40,747 nucleotides of DNA from Desulfobacterales bacterium HSG16. GTDB taxonomy: Bacteria > Desulfobacterota > Desulfobacteria > Desulfobacterales > HSG16. The notes beneath the pieces were generated by a model. It had not been told where the DNA came from. It saw only the letters and a list, made by a program, of their open reading frames with translations, and did not search any database. How positions within the stretch are numbered: position 1 is the stretch's first letter; every line of letters starts with the position of its first letter. Positions 1 to 8,621 of this stretch are shown here, piece after piece. The translations under genes were made by a program, and so were the position numbers. The stretch spans positions 1-40,747 of the forward strand of contig JAUCGE010000017.1 of assembly GCA_030377965.1 (NCBI GenBank). The letters run 5' to 3'.

Positions 1-31
1 CGTGGAGGTTCGAGTCCTCTCTTCGGCACCA
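1..31 (+). tRNA. 3' portion of a tRNA, probably tRNA-Leu
   Basis: The window opens inside a tRNA gene. The T arm is present as stem GGAGG, loop TTCGAGT and stem CCTCT, followed by the 3' acceptor strand CTTCGGC, discriminator A and an encoded CCA ending at 31. The acceptor implies a 5' strand GCCGAAG. That strand, with A73 and a G/U-rich stretch just before the T stem, fits class II tRNA-Leu better than tRNA-Ser, which normally has G73. The anticodon lies outside the window, so the amino acid is inferred. Confidence 0.8.
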
Positions 32-41
32 AACAAAAATC

Positions 42-81
42 AAAGGGGTTGGCCTTTTAAAGCTGACCCCTTTTATTTTTT
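42..81 (+). terminator. Rho-independent terminator after the tRNA
   Basis: An AAAGGGGTTGGC arm pairs with GCTGACCCCTTTT across a short A/T-rich loop, and the right arm runs into a T-rich tract (TTTTATTTTTT). It lies ten bases after the tRNA CCA end and would terminate the tRNA transcript. Confidence 0.8.
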
Positions 82-261
82 ACAGCAACTCTAAGGGCTG
101 GTGGTGGATAAGTCTATAAGTGTTGACCTCGTATAATTCATAATCTGCATCCAAGGCAATCCATAAGTTTCCCCTCCAGCCAACGTAAATGGATTTTTAT
201 GAGCATTCATTATGCAATACAAAATAGGTTAGATAACTATTTCAAATAAAGGGCTTAAAAA

Positions 262-903
262 ATGATGTTCGATTATTCTATTGCCCATTGGGTAACATTT
301 CTTACAGCTGCCGTTCTGTTAAACCTGTCTCCAGGCCCGGATATGGCTTTTATTCTCGCCCAAACAGCAAAAAGAGGGGTGCAATCAGGCTTTTCAGCCA
401 TGTTTGGCATATGGACAGGTGCATTCATACATGTCATTTTTGCGGCGCTTGGTTTATCTGCTATTCTGGCCACTTCCGCTGTAGCATTTACTGCGGTTAA
501 GTGGATCGGCGCTGCTTATCTTATTTGGCTTGGCATACAGGCATTACGCTCTAAAGGCACTAATTTGTCTGTCAATGGTCAGGTTTCTCCAAAAGGCTTG
601 AAAAAAATATTTCAGCAGGGTGTGCTGGTTGCAGTATTAAACCCCAAAGTGGCCATTTTCTTTCTGGCATTTCTTCCGCAATTTACTGAAGTAGGAGCAG
701 GTCCCGTTAGTGCTCAGTTGTTCCTTCACGGTTCTCTTATTATTGTAGTAGCCGCTTTCGTTGAACCGCCTTTGGTTATTGTTGGTGGTAAATTAACAGG
801 CTATCTTAATAACAACACTCACATATCTCGATGGATGGATCGAGGGCTTGGGGTACTGTTTGTGTGGTTAGGTATCAAATTAGCTACAAGTGACCGTATA
901 TAA
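262..903 (+). CDS. LysE/RhtB family amino-acid exporter
   Basis: A 213-residue integral membrane protein of the LysE/RhtB translocator family, which exports amino acids or related small molecules across the inner membrane. The family signature is clear near the N-terminus (LSPGPDMAFILAQ, about residues 22-34), followed by the glycine-rich second helix (FGIWTGAFIHV) and the WIGAAYLIWLGIQALRS segment. Length is normal for the family (about 205-215 aa). The start is the first of two adjacent ATGs, preceded by an AAGGG Shine-Dalgarno about eight bases upstream. The substrate cannot be read from the sequence. It lies just upstream of a toxin/antitoxin pair with only a short gap, so co-transcription is possible but not needed for function. 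Confidence 0.9.
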   Translation: MMFDYSIAHWVTFLTAAVLLNLSPGPDMAFILAQTAKRGVQSGFSAMFGIWTGAFIHVIFAALGLSAILATSAVAFTAVKWIGAAYLIWLGIQALRSKGTNLSVNGQVSPKGLKKIFQQGVLVAVLNPKVAIFFLAFLPQFTEVGAGPVSAQLFLHGSLIIVVAAFVEPPLVIVGGKLTGYLNNNTHISRWMDRGLGVLFVWLGIKLATSDRI

Positions 904-925
904 AACAATCAAGGGTTTACGAGGC

Positions 926-1201
926 ATGTCACTGAAATTCGAATGGAATCCGTACAAAGCCAAAAAGAATATCGAAAAGCATGGAGTATCATTTGATGAA
1001 GCTGCAACAGTATTTTCCGATTCCTTGTCAATGACTTATAATGATCCTGATCATTCTTATGATGAGAAAAGATATATAATAATCGGTTTGTCTGCTTTTG
1101 GCAAATTGCTATTTGTTTCCCATACCGAGACAGATGATAAAATTAGAATCATAAGTGCCAGACAATTGACACGAAAAGAAAGGAAACAATATGAACAGTA
1201 A
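926..1201 (+). CDS. brnT: BrnT family type II toxin
   Basis: A 91-residue protein matching BrnT, the RelE-fold ribonuclease toxin of BrnTA modules. Diagnostic features are the N-terminal FEWNPYKAKKNIEKHGVSF block (about residues 5-23), the FSDSL and DEKRYIIIGLS strands, and the C-terminal IRIISARQLTRKERKQYE helix. The chosen ATG places the family's conserved N-terminus within five residues of the start; a GTG at 890 would add an unconserved leader overlapping lysE. A GAGG lies immediately upstream with unusually short spacing. The stop overlaps the start of the antitoxin gene by 11 bases, the translational coupling expected for a toxin-antitoxin operon. Confidence 0.9.
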   Translation: MSLKFEWNPYKAKKNIEKHGVSFDEAATVFSDSLSMTYNDPDHSYDEKRYIIIGLSAFGKLLFVSHTETDDKIRIISARQLTRKERKQYEQ

Positions 1202-1460
1202 TACGTATAATGAAATGGATGACGATCTTCGCCCCGAGTATGATTTGTCTAAGTTAAGAGGTGGAGTGAGAGGCAAATATGCATCAAAATACAGAGAAGG
1301 AACCAACTTGATCTTATTAGAATCCGATGTGGCTGAAGTCTTTAAAGATAACGAATCCGTAAACGAAGCATTGAGATTATTAATTAAAATTGCAGGAGCA
1401 AAGTATAAAAAGGCCGCCCAACCCAACGCTTCTCGTGCCAAGTTAAATATAGACCGTTGA
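1191..1460 (+). CDS. Antitoxin partner of BrnT
   Basis: An 89-residue charged protein whose start lies inside the end of the toxin gene. It has an acidic N-terminus (NEMDDDLRPEYDLSKLRGG), a central segment YREGTNLILLESDVAEVFKD and the end of a ribbon-helix-helix-like unit (ESVNEALRLLIKIAG), the arrangement of small DNA-binding antitoxins found beside BrnT/RelE-type toxins. Such antitoxins bind the toxin and repress their own operon. It is not a textbook BrnA, so no symbol is given, but position, size and the SVNEALRLL helix support the call. No promoter or operator was identified. Confidence 0.8.
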   Translation: MNSNTYNEMDDDLRPEYDLSKLRGGVRGKYASKYREGTNLILLESDVAEVFKDNESVNEALRLLIKIAGAKYKKAAQPNASRAKLNIDR

Positions 1461-1563
1461 AATTAAACGAAAGTTCATGAAATTCGGTAATGTTACTCAG
1501 GTGATCGGGAAATAAGTCTTATCGCTATATACAATTCCCATATACTCCAATAACAGGCTATAC

Positions 1564-4113
1564 TCAAGCATATTTCTCTCCTGAATCCGAACCAAACGGC
1601 TTGAATAAAACAATCAATTGAGGCAAAAGTGTCAATGCTGCGATCAATGCTATCAACATGGCCAGGCCGGTAAACAGGCCGAAATAAATGGATGGCAGAA
1701 AATTCGAGAGGGCCAGTACTGAAAAACCTATAATAATTGTGATAGATGTATAATACATTGCATGACCTATGCTTTCATGGCATCGGTGGAGAGTCTTGTA
1801 GTAATCGTTGTCTTTTTTGATTTCGACTTTAAATCTATGGATGTAGTGAATCGTATTGTCAACAGCAATACCTATGCTGATAGCGGCAATAGTTATAGTC
1901 ATCATATCCAGGGGAATATTCATCCATCCCATTACTCCAAGGACAGAACCTGACGCGAAAAGATTTGGAAAAAGTGCTATTAACGAGACTTTTATAGAAC
2001 GGAAAAGAATGAAAAACATGAACAGAAGTGAAAATGCGACAAGGCCGAGAGTCAAGACCTGAGATTTAAACAGGCTCTGGAGCATATTGTTGTATAAAAC
2101 CATAGCTCCTGCCAGATGAACCTTATCTTCTTTTAATTCCAGATTATTTACCATATCGCTTTTTATCTGTTTCAATAATGCGTCTCGTTTCAAGTTTTTC
2201 AAAGAGTCCTTGATGCGGACAGAAAAACGGACTTCATTTTCTTTAATTGAGACAAAAGGCATCAATATAATCTTTTTGAACTTTTCGGGTAGTTTTGTGT
2301 ATAAAATCGATAATTCATAACTGTCCAGGGTAATTCCTTTGTTCAACCTTCGCGCTATTTTCAATAAAACTCCCAGCGAAAGGACTTTGCCTGTTTCTGG
2401 CAGGTTGTCAAGATAATCATGAACTCTTTCCACAGTCTCCATGTTTTCGTCTGTAAACCAGTATTTTTCAGTATCCTCTTTTTCGTATGGATCAGCGAAA
2501 GGATCATCTGCGGTGTCAGCATAAGGATCATCGAAATCATCTTCATATTCATCAGTTTCTGATTCGTCTGCCATCTGCTCAATGTCATCAAATTCGAGGA
2601 TTACGTCAAGGGGAGTCGTTCCGCCGAGTTTTTGATCGATAACTTTCATACCCTGGTAAATCTCAGTGGATTTTTTAAAATAATCTATAAAACTGTTTTC
2701 CACGACCAGTCTCGACATCCCCATGACACTCAATGTAAAAACAATTGCTGTAACGACGAGTATCAATTTTCCGTTTGCCTCTGTGAATTTTGCAAAAAAT
2801 GCCGTTATCGAAAACTTGAAAATTTTACGAGGTTCAGCATTATGGCTGTCCTTTTTTAAGAGCATCAAGCCGGCCGGAAAAAGAATGAATGTCAGAAAAA
2901 GGGATAGAACTATTCCCGCACTCATCATCCAGCCGAAATGTATCACGGGCAGTATGTCACAGAGCATGAGGGAAGAAAAACCTGCGATGGTCGTCAATGC
3001 CGCGTACAGGCAGGGGGTAATTTTTGTACGTACAGTTTCCAGAATGAGTGTTTTGCTGTCGGCATCGGGGTTTTTTGCAATCAATTCACGATATCGGACT
3101 ATCAGGTGTATGACAATGGCCAGAGTGATAATGAGCTGTAATGATATGAAGTTAGAGGAGATAACCGTCACTTCCCATCCGAACATGCCTAATATGCCCA
3201 TCATGGCGAGAACTGAAAAAAAACAGCAGAGCATGGGCAGGATTATCCATCGAAGTTTTTTGAAAATAAGGCCGAGCATGATCACCAGAAGACCGAATAC
3301 ACAAGAACCGAAAAGCTTCAGGTCGTTTTTGATAAAAGAAATCATATCATCAGCTATCATGTTTATGCCTCCGAGAAACAGCTCTGCATGATCTCTGTAT
3401 TTATCCATGACCTTGCGGACAGTCGTGATATTCTGATGCCTGGCTATGCTGAATTCATTTAAAATCTTGCGTATCTGTTCTGTGACATTCTCAAGCTCTT
3501 CGGCTTCTGATTTTGATAATTTGCTCCCTGCTTTTTTTAACCTGAGTTCGTCCCTTTTTTTTACTATATCCTGATAATTTTCCACCGGTTTCAGATTCGC
3601 TATGAGGGCTGTGGTTTTCATGTCCATGCTTACGAGCAGTTTGTTGTAAAAAGGGCTTTGCTCAAACTCGATTCTGGCCAGTCTTTTATCAATGCCGGGG
3701 GACTGGAGGTTTGGTATGTTTTCCGATAACTTGTCATAGGGTACAGGAGGGCTTTCCAATAAAGGCACGTCGAGTATGGATATTACCGATGATACGAATT
3801 TCATGCTTGAAAGCTCGTCCCGCAGGCGTTTCATCTGTTCCAGAGTTTTATCGGAAAACAGGTTTCCATCTTTTGGTGTATAGGATATTAAAAGGAAATT
3901 ATTCACACCATATCGTAAGTTCACTTCCCGGCTGTAACGCAGATCAGTGTCATTTTCCAGAAACAGAGATTCCGCTGACGCATCAATTTTAAAATCTTTT
4001 GCCCTGTATCCGAGAATTGATATTACAATCAGCAGCAATATGATGACAAGGCCGGGTCTGGCCAGAATATATCTGTCGTAAATTTTTGTGACAATATCGG
4101 TTTTTTTCTTCAT
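1564..4113 (-). CDS. RND/MMPL family exporter (HAE3-like)
   Basis: An 849-residue inner-membrane transporter with the duplicated RND layout. TM1 lies near residues 18-37, followed by a periplasmic porter loop of about 200 residues, five to six clustered TM segments (about 265-425), TM7 near 455, a second porter loop and a final TM cluster (about 680-845). The IAVDNTIHYIHRF segment in the second cluster is typical of the MMPL/HAE3 (hydrophobe exporter) branch. Related proteins move lipids, hopanoids or other hydrophobic compounds, driven by proton flux. No membrane-fusion or outer-membrane partner gene is adjacent. An acidic D/E-rich insertion sits in the second porter loop. The start has only a weak upstream ribosome site (GGAT). 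Confidence 0.9.
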   Translation of the reverse strand: MKKKTDIVTKIYDRYILARPGLVIILLLIVISILGYRAKDFKIDASAESLFLENDTDLRYSREVNLRYGVNNFLLISYTPKDGNLFSDKTLEQMKRLRDELSSMKFVSSVISILDVPLLESPPVPYDKLSENIPNLQSPGIDKRLARIEFEQSPFYNKLLVSMDMKTTALIANLKPVENYQDIVKKRDELRLKKAGSKLSKSEAEELENVTEQIRKILNEFSIARHQNITTVRKVMDKYRDHAELFLGGINMIADDMISFIKNDLKLFGSCVFGLLVIMLGLIFKKLRWIILPMLCCFFSVLAMMGILGMFGWEVTVISSNFISLQLIITLAIVIHLIVRYRELIAKNPDADSKTLILETVRTKITPCLYAALTTIAGFSSLMLCDILPVIHFGWMMSAGIVLSLFLTFILFPAGLMLLKKDSHNAEPRKIFKFSITAFFAKFTEANGKLILVVTAIVFTLSVMGMSRLVVENSFIDYFKKSTEIYQGMKVIDQKLGGTTPLDVILEFDDIEQMADESETDEYEDDFDDPYADTADDPFADPYEKEDTEKYWFTDENMETVERVHDYLDNLPETGKVLSLGVLLKIARRLNKGITLDSYELSILYTKLPEKFKKIILMPFVSIKENEVRFSVRIKDSLKNLKRDALLKQIKSDMVNNLELKEDKVHLAGAMVLYNNMLQSLFKSQVLTLGLVAFSLLFMFFILFRSIKVSLIALFPNLFASGSVLGVMGWMNIPLDMMTITIAAISIGIAVDNTIHYIHRFKVEIKKDNDYYKTLHRCHESIGHAMYYTSITIIIGFSVLALSNFLPSIYFGLFTGLAMLIALIAALTLLPQLIVLFKPFGSDSGEKYA

Positions 4114-4542
4114 TTTCTGTATCCTGATTTAATATATGCATTGATAATAATTACTCTCCAAGCTCCGTTTCTTAACCCAAACTGGAACAGTGCGTCAAGA
4201 CTTGATATCGTTTTGGAGGATGCCTGTCAGATTTTCATCTGTATTTACCTCCGGGGTTTCCAAAATTTGAGGGATTGAAAAAAAAGAAAAACTTGCCAGG
4301 CAGTACCCGGAAAATCTTTGATAAGGCAACGAATATGGATATAAAGGAGCAAAATTCACCTGAGCCTGAAAGTCCCTGAATGAAATTATGAACATGACAA
4401 ATGACCGGTTTCATGTTAGCCATCTTATTATACTGTTTTTAATCTAACATTGAGACAGAAGAGGCGGTTCTGGTAATCTGGATATGTCTGTCCATTTGAA
4501 ATTAATGGGAGCTTTTAAAATTTAACATCTTCAAGACAGGAT
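4114..4542. other. Intergenic region between divergent genes
   Basis: A 429-base stretch separating the exporter (-) from the protease/phosphatase pair (+). Only short open frames with no family signature and poor ribosome sites occur on either strand. It must hold promoters for both directions, but I could not assign a convincing -35/-10 or sigma-54 element. No RNA structure was recognised. Confidence 0.5.
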
Positions 4543-5472
4543 ATGATAAAAATGAATCAAGATACCATGACCTGCCCGCATTGCGGAGAGGAAACCAGAT
4601 TGAAAGAAAATCCCTGGCAGGATCTGGCACAGGATCAAAAAGCATGTCCGGTATGCAGCCATTGTAACGGACTGCTGACGGAAAAGTCAGTGGAAAAATT
4701 TGTGGAACAGTTGGTGAATAATCCTGATGCTGTCCAGGATATTCAGCTGGAAACCGTATCTGGTAAAAAGCGGTCAGGTAAAAATGCGGGATGGATCAGA
4801 TTTTTCATTTTCATGGGGATCATGATCTGTCTGATAATATGGCTGAACAAAACCTTTGGCAGTGGATCGTTGAAAGATAATGCAGGCCAGATTATCTATC
4901 AGTTACTGTTACTTGCGTTTGTCAGCGCCAGTTTTTCATTTCGCGGTCAGGGTAAAATGGCCTTGAAATATCTGGCTATATGGGGTTCAATTTTTCTAAT
5001 AGCTCTGATCGGGTACAGTTTCAGGGCGGAACTCGGTTCTATCAAGGACAGAGTGATATCCACTCTTGTTCCGGAATTTGGCCTTGCCAGTCAAAAAGGA
5101 GCTATGAGTTTTCAAATTGCCTCTGACGGGCATTTTTATATCAGAGCCAGAATTAACGGAATGCCGATCAGATTTCTCGCTGATACCGGAGCGAGCAGTA
5201 TCGTTTTAACTCTTCATGACGCAAAACGACTTGGCATTGATACCGAAAATCTTATTTTCGACCGGTTTTATGAAACAGCCAACGGCCGGGGCAGAGGAGC
5301 TTCTGTTCGATTGCCCAATATGGCTGTCGGAACTCTCCAGATAGAGAGTATTGGAGCTTCTGTAAATGAAGCGCCTATGGATACTTCTCTTCTTGGCATG
5401 AGTTTTTTCAAGCGTCTTTCAAGTTATGACGTAAAAAACAATGTTTTGACCATCAGATGGGAAACCCGCTGA
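4543..5472 (+). CDS. Membrane zinc-ribbon / retropepsin-like aspartic protease
   Basis: A 309-residue protein with three parts. The N-terminal zinc ribbon has CPHC (about residues 11-14) and CPVCSHC (about 35-41). Three hydrophobic segments follow (about 86-101, 118-133 and 145-160). The C-terminal domain resembles the clan AA aspartic protease family TIGR02281, with catalytic FLADTGASS (DTG at 214-216), a hydrophobic strand and the closing LLGMSFFKRL motif. Retropepsin-like enzymes of this type act as dimers and would face the periplasm here if three TM segments are correct. The start could also be the ATG nine bases downstream; an AGG at 4538 does not decide. Its stop lies 19 bases before the next gene's likely start, so the two probably form an operon. 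The substrate is unknown. Confidence 0.85.
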   Translation: MIKMNQDTMTCPHCGEETRLKENPWQDLAQDQKACPVCSHCNGLLTEKSVEKFVEQLVNNPDAVQDIQLETVSGKKRSGKNAGWIRFFIFMGIMICLIIWLNKTFGSGSLKDNAGQIIYQLLLLAFVSASFSFRGQGKMALKYLAIWGSIFLIALIGYSFRAELGSIKDRVISTLVPEFGLASQKGAMSFQIASDGHFYIRARINGMPIRFLADTGASSIVLTLHDAKRLGIDTENLIFDRFYETANGRGRGASVRLPNMAVGTLQIESIGASVNEAPMDTSLLGMSFFKRLSSYDVKNNVLTIRWETR

Positions 5473-5491
5473 TGTACTTTAGGAGCTTGTT

Positions 5492-8368
5492 ATCAGAAGA
5501 AAAATATTTTTAATCGGTATCCTTATCCTTCTCTCTTTAAGTATCCTTGCCGGTAATGCCTGGAAAACTAACCGTGCCATTCAGGCAGCTTCTGACAAGG
5601 CAGCTGTTAGAGATCGCCAACTCGACCTTTTGAAAAAACTCAATTTTGTTTTTTCTGATCTGATGTCTATTGCAAACGGTGCAATCATGGACAGGGATAA
5701 AGCTATGTTGGATGGAGAAAATGCTGAATTTATTAAAAATACAATCGCTTACCTGTACCGTAATTTTTATTATCTGGAAGAACTTGTCGAATCAGATCAG
5801 GAAAGAGCCTCAGTAAACGTTATTTTAAACACTTTTCCTGTTCTTACAAAAAGTATCGAAAAGGATCTGTTTCCCCTGCTTGACTCCTATATGCGCCATC
5901 GACTCAGAGCAAAACAAGATTTTGCAGATATGGATCAGAAGACAGGTATAATGGGGGCTAAAATTCAGACATCATTAAGAACAATATTCGAAGGGATGGA
6001 AAAAGAGAGGCAGGATTCAGTTGATGCTGCTGTGTTGAGAACCCAGCAGATCGCCCTGATAAACAATATTATACGCTTTCATTCCGAGCTTATTCTGAAT
6101 GCCAAAGACGCTCTTCTTGACAGAAAAACTGGATTTGTCAGCAAAGAGCATATCAATAAGTTCAACAAAAATATCAAATTTATCATAAGACACCTTGACA
6201 GCCTTCTTGAGATTGTGGACAACCCCTATACAGAAGATGAGCGGGAGGCCGCAGAGAGCATAGCTTATATATATCCAAAGCTTGCTGTGAAGATACAAAA
6301 GGATCTGATCCGTATAATCGATAATAGAGAAAAAGATGATAAATTCGGGCATTTGAGCGATGTGATCAACCTTTATCACAAGCAGATAATAAAAGATATT
6401 GAGAAAATTTTTGAATATATAAGGCTTGAACACAGCGAAGTCACTACACTTACAATCCTGCAAAACGATAAATATACCATCATTAACAAAATTATCAGAT
6501 CTCACTCAAAACTGCTGCTTTTATCGGCCAGGGCAGTGACCTTCAAATCAGAAGGCAGAATCAATACAAAGATAAGGCGGGCTATTGATGAGAATGCGGA
6601 TTTTATCATCGCCCATATAGATGAACTCTATAATATGGCTGTAACCGATGAACAGGATATTGCCGCAGATACAGTCAATGATCTGTATCCTGAGTTTGTA
6701 AAAATTATAAAGATTGATCTTGAAAAACTTATACAGGAACATACTAGAAAAACAAACGATGTCAAAAAGGATCTGGCAGATTTGAATGATCTTCTGGATC
6801 GAAGCTCCAAAAAAATCGATACTGCAATGTCGAATATACTGGCATTTGTGCATGAACGGCAGAACAAGAGCGCTGAATCCCTGGCCGAAACAATCGCTGA
6901 ATCAACAACCCTTGTCATGTGGGGTTTTCTTATTACTTTTATCACTATCATTCCAGTCTTTTACCTGATCAGCCGTTCCATTATTCTGCCTTTGAAAATC
7001 CTTAAACAGAGGGCTGACTGGCTGGCAGAAGGTCATCTGGAACAGAAAATCGAGATTGATCAGGATGATGAGATAGGAAGCCTTGCCAGAAGTTTCGAAT
7101 ATATGAGAAATTCCATACGTGAAAAAATCCTTGAATTACAGAAAAATGAAGTTTCATTGATGGAAGCCGAGGAAAGATTCAGATCTATTTTTGAAAATGC
7201 TGTAGAAGGCATTTTCCAGGCCAGTCCAGACGGCTCGCTGATAAGGGCAAATCCGGCTCTCGCCAAAATGCAGGGATATGATTGCGTGGAAGAGCTGATT
7301 GATTCAGGGTTCAACCTGTTCTCACAAAGATTTATCAATCCTATGAATGCCGGACGGATCGGAAGGATGATAGGGAAAAATGGGAGAATAATCGGATTTG
7401 AAAGTCAATTGCTCAGAAACGATTGCGAGATCATCTCCATTTCCATGTCTGTGCGGGCTGTGAATGATGAAAAAGGGTCACTTCTTTATTATGAAGGTTC
7501 TTTGATTGATGTGACGGAAAAAAAGAAAAAAGAGATGGCGGAAAGGGCCAGGGAAGCAGCAGAAGCAGTCAACCGAAAGATAACAGAGAGTATCCAATAT
7601 GCAAAAATGATTCAGAGTTCTTTATTGCCAAGCCCTGAACATATGCAGACATATTTTTCTGACAGTTTTTTTATCTGGCTGCCCCGTGACATAGTGGGCG
7701 GGGATATCATATATTTCGATGCTTTGAAACAAGGGTTTGTAATAGCTGTGATCGACTGCACTGGTCATGGGGTTCCAGGTGCTTTTATGACCATGATCGC
7801 TTCTTCAGGATTGAGGAGGATAGTGAGAGATGAAGATTGCCATGATCCTGCCATGATTTTGAAGCGCCTGAATTTTATAGTTAAAACTTCATTACAGCAG
7901 GATACCTCTTTTGGAGTGTCCGATGATGGTCTTGATGCTGCCATTTGTTTTATCCCGCGTCTTGCTGCTGAAACCGGGAAGAATATTGTATCGAAAAATA
8001 AGCTTATTTTTGCAGGTGCAAGGCTTCCTCTTATTCATATAGAGGGTGATAATGTCAATTTGATTAAGGGCGAGCGGCAGAGCATCGGATATAAACGATC
8101 TGATTTGAATTTCAATTTTACAAATCATATAATCAATATCACCAAAAAATCAAAAATTTATATGTTCACGGACGGATTTATCGATCAATTGGGAGGGCAG
8201 AAACAGAGGCGGTTTGGCACACCTCGTTTTAAGAATTTGCTTCATAAGGCATCCCAGAAAACCTTTGAAATTCAGAAAACGATCATTCTCGACGCATTTT
8301 ATGACCACAAAAAACACAACGAGAGCCAGGATGATGTTTCGATAATCGGTTTTTCTCCTATAGAATAA
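5492..8368 (+). CDS. Membrane sensor with HAMP, PAS and SpoIIE-type PP2C phosphatase
   Basis: A signalling phosphatase of about 958 residues. The first canonical start codon is a TTG at 5630, but the same frame is open back to 5483 and encodes a classic signal anchor (RRKIFLIGILILLSLSILAG). An AGGAG lies six bases before an ATC codon at 5492, which I take as the start: either a rare AUC initiator or an ATG altered by mutation or sequencing error. Then come a long helical periplasmic region made of three related modules, TM2 (about residues 475-495), HAMP, PAS (about 560-675) and a SpoIIE/PP2C domain with IQYAKMIQSSLLP, RDIVGGDIIYFD and the GHGVPGAFMTM motif. Such enzymes dephosphorylate serine/threonine on partner-switch proteins; SiaC at 20020 is a plausible target (inference). 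Confidence 0.88.
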   Translation: MRRKIFLIGILILLSLSILAGNAWKTNRAIQAASDKAAVRDRQLDLLKKLNFVFSDLMSIANGAIMDRDKAMLDGENAEFIKNTIAYLYRNFYYLEELVESDQERASVNVILNTFPVLTKSIEKDLFPLLDSYMRHRLRAKQDFADMDQKTGIMGAKIQTSLRTIFEGMEKERQDSVDAAVLRTQQIALINNIIRFHSELILNAKDALLDRKTGFVSKEHINKFNKNIKFIIRHLDSLLEIVDNPYTEDEREAAESIAYIYPKLAVKIQKDLIRIIDNREKDDKFGHLSDVINLYHKQIIKDIEKIFEYIRLEHSEVTTLTILQNDKYTIINKIIRSHSKLLLLSARAVTFKSEGRINTKIRRAIDENADFIIAHIDELYNMAVTDEQDIAADTVNDLYPEFVKIIKIDLEKLIQEHTRKTNDVKKDLADLNDLLDRSSKKIDTAMSNILAFVHERQNKSAESLAETIAESTTLVMWGFLITFITIIPVFYLISRSIILPLKILKQRADWLAEGHLEQKIEIDQDDEIGSLARSFEYMRNSIREKILELQKNEVSLMEAEERFRSIFENAVEGIFQASPDGSLIRANPALAKMQGYDCVEELIDSGFNLFSQRFINPMNAGRIGRMIGKNGRIIGFESQLLRNDCEIISISMSVRAVNDEKGSLLYYEGSLIDVTEKKKKEMAERAREAAEAVNRKITESIQYAKMIQSSLLPSPEHMQTYFSDSFFIWLPRDIVGGDIIYFDALKQGFVIAVIDCTGHGVPGAFMTMIASSGLRRIVRDEDCHDPAMILKRLNFIVKTSLQQDTSFGVSDDGLDAAICFIPRLAAETGKNIVSKNKLIFAGARLPLIHIEGDNVNLIKGERQSIGYKRSDLNFNFTNHIINITKKSKIYMFTDGFIDQLGGQKQRRFGTPRFKNLLHKASQKTFEIQKTIILDAFYDHKKHNESQDDVSIIGFSPIE

Positions 8369-8391
8369 ACTCCCACCTGATGGTCACAACG

Positions 8392-8533
8392 CTTTGAACC
8401 TTGATTACAAGGATTAAATGATTTCCTGATCATGTAATCATGGTTCAGGAATTTTTGAGTCAAGTCTTATCAAGATTCTCAAGATTTTCAGAATCCTGTT
8501 CATCCTTTAATCCTGTAAATCCTGATTCAGACA
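8392..8533. repeat. Dispersed palindromic repeat (MITE-like), degenerate
   Basis: Inverted arms TTTGAACCTTGATTAC (8393-8408) and GTAATCATGGTTCAGG (8434-8449) pair nearly throughout. They are followed by a stretch of short near-repeats built on AATCCTGT/ATCCTG (8490-8520). From memory of bacterial genomes, the AATCCTGTAAATCCTGATTC type is a widely dispersed non-coding repeat, but copy number in this genome cannot be checked here. It fills the gap between the phosphatase and the DUF4124 gene. Confidence 0.6.
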
Positions 8534-8542
8534 TTTTGCCCA

Positions 8543-8577
8543 TAAAAAAAGCCTCTCCCGATAATGGGAGAGGCTTA
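8543..8577 (-). terminator. Rho-independent terminator of the first DUF4124 gene
   Basis: A perfect 11-bp stem AAGCCTCTCCC / GGGAGAGGCTT with a six-base loop. Read on the minus strand the stem is followed by seven T residues. It lies about 45 bases after the stop of the minus-strand DUF4124 gene. On the plus strand the trailing tract is only a few A's, so it is directional. Confidence 0.9.
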
Positions 8578-8621
8578 AAATCTGTCTTATATTTTTTAAA
8601 TCTTACTTGTCCTGCTATGTC

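Noticed and set aside
1-31. tRNA 3' end as an attachment site of an integrated element
   Set aside because: I saw no second copy of the tRNA 3' end and no integrase in the window.
890-925. GTG at 890 as the start of the BrnT gene
   Set aside because: It would overlap the end of the exporter gene and add residues not found in the BrnT family; the ATG at 926 fits the family N-terminus.
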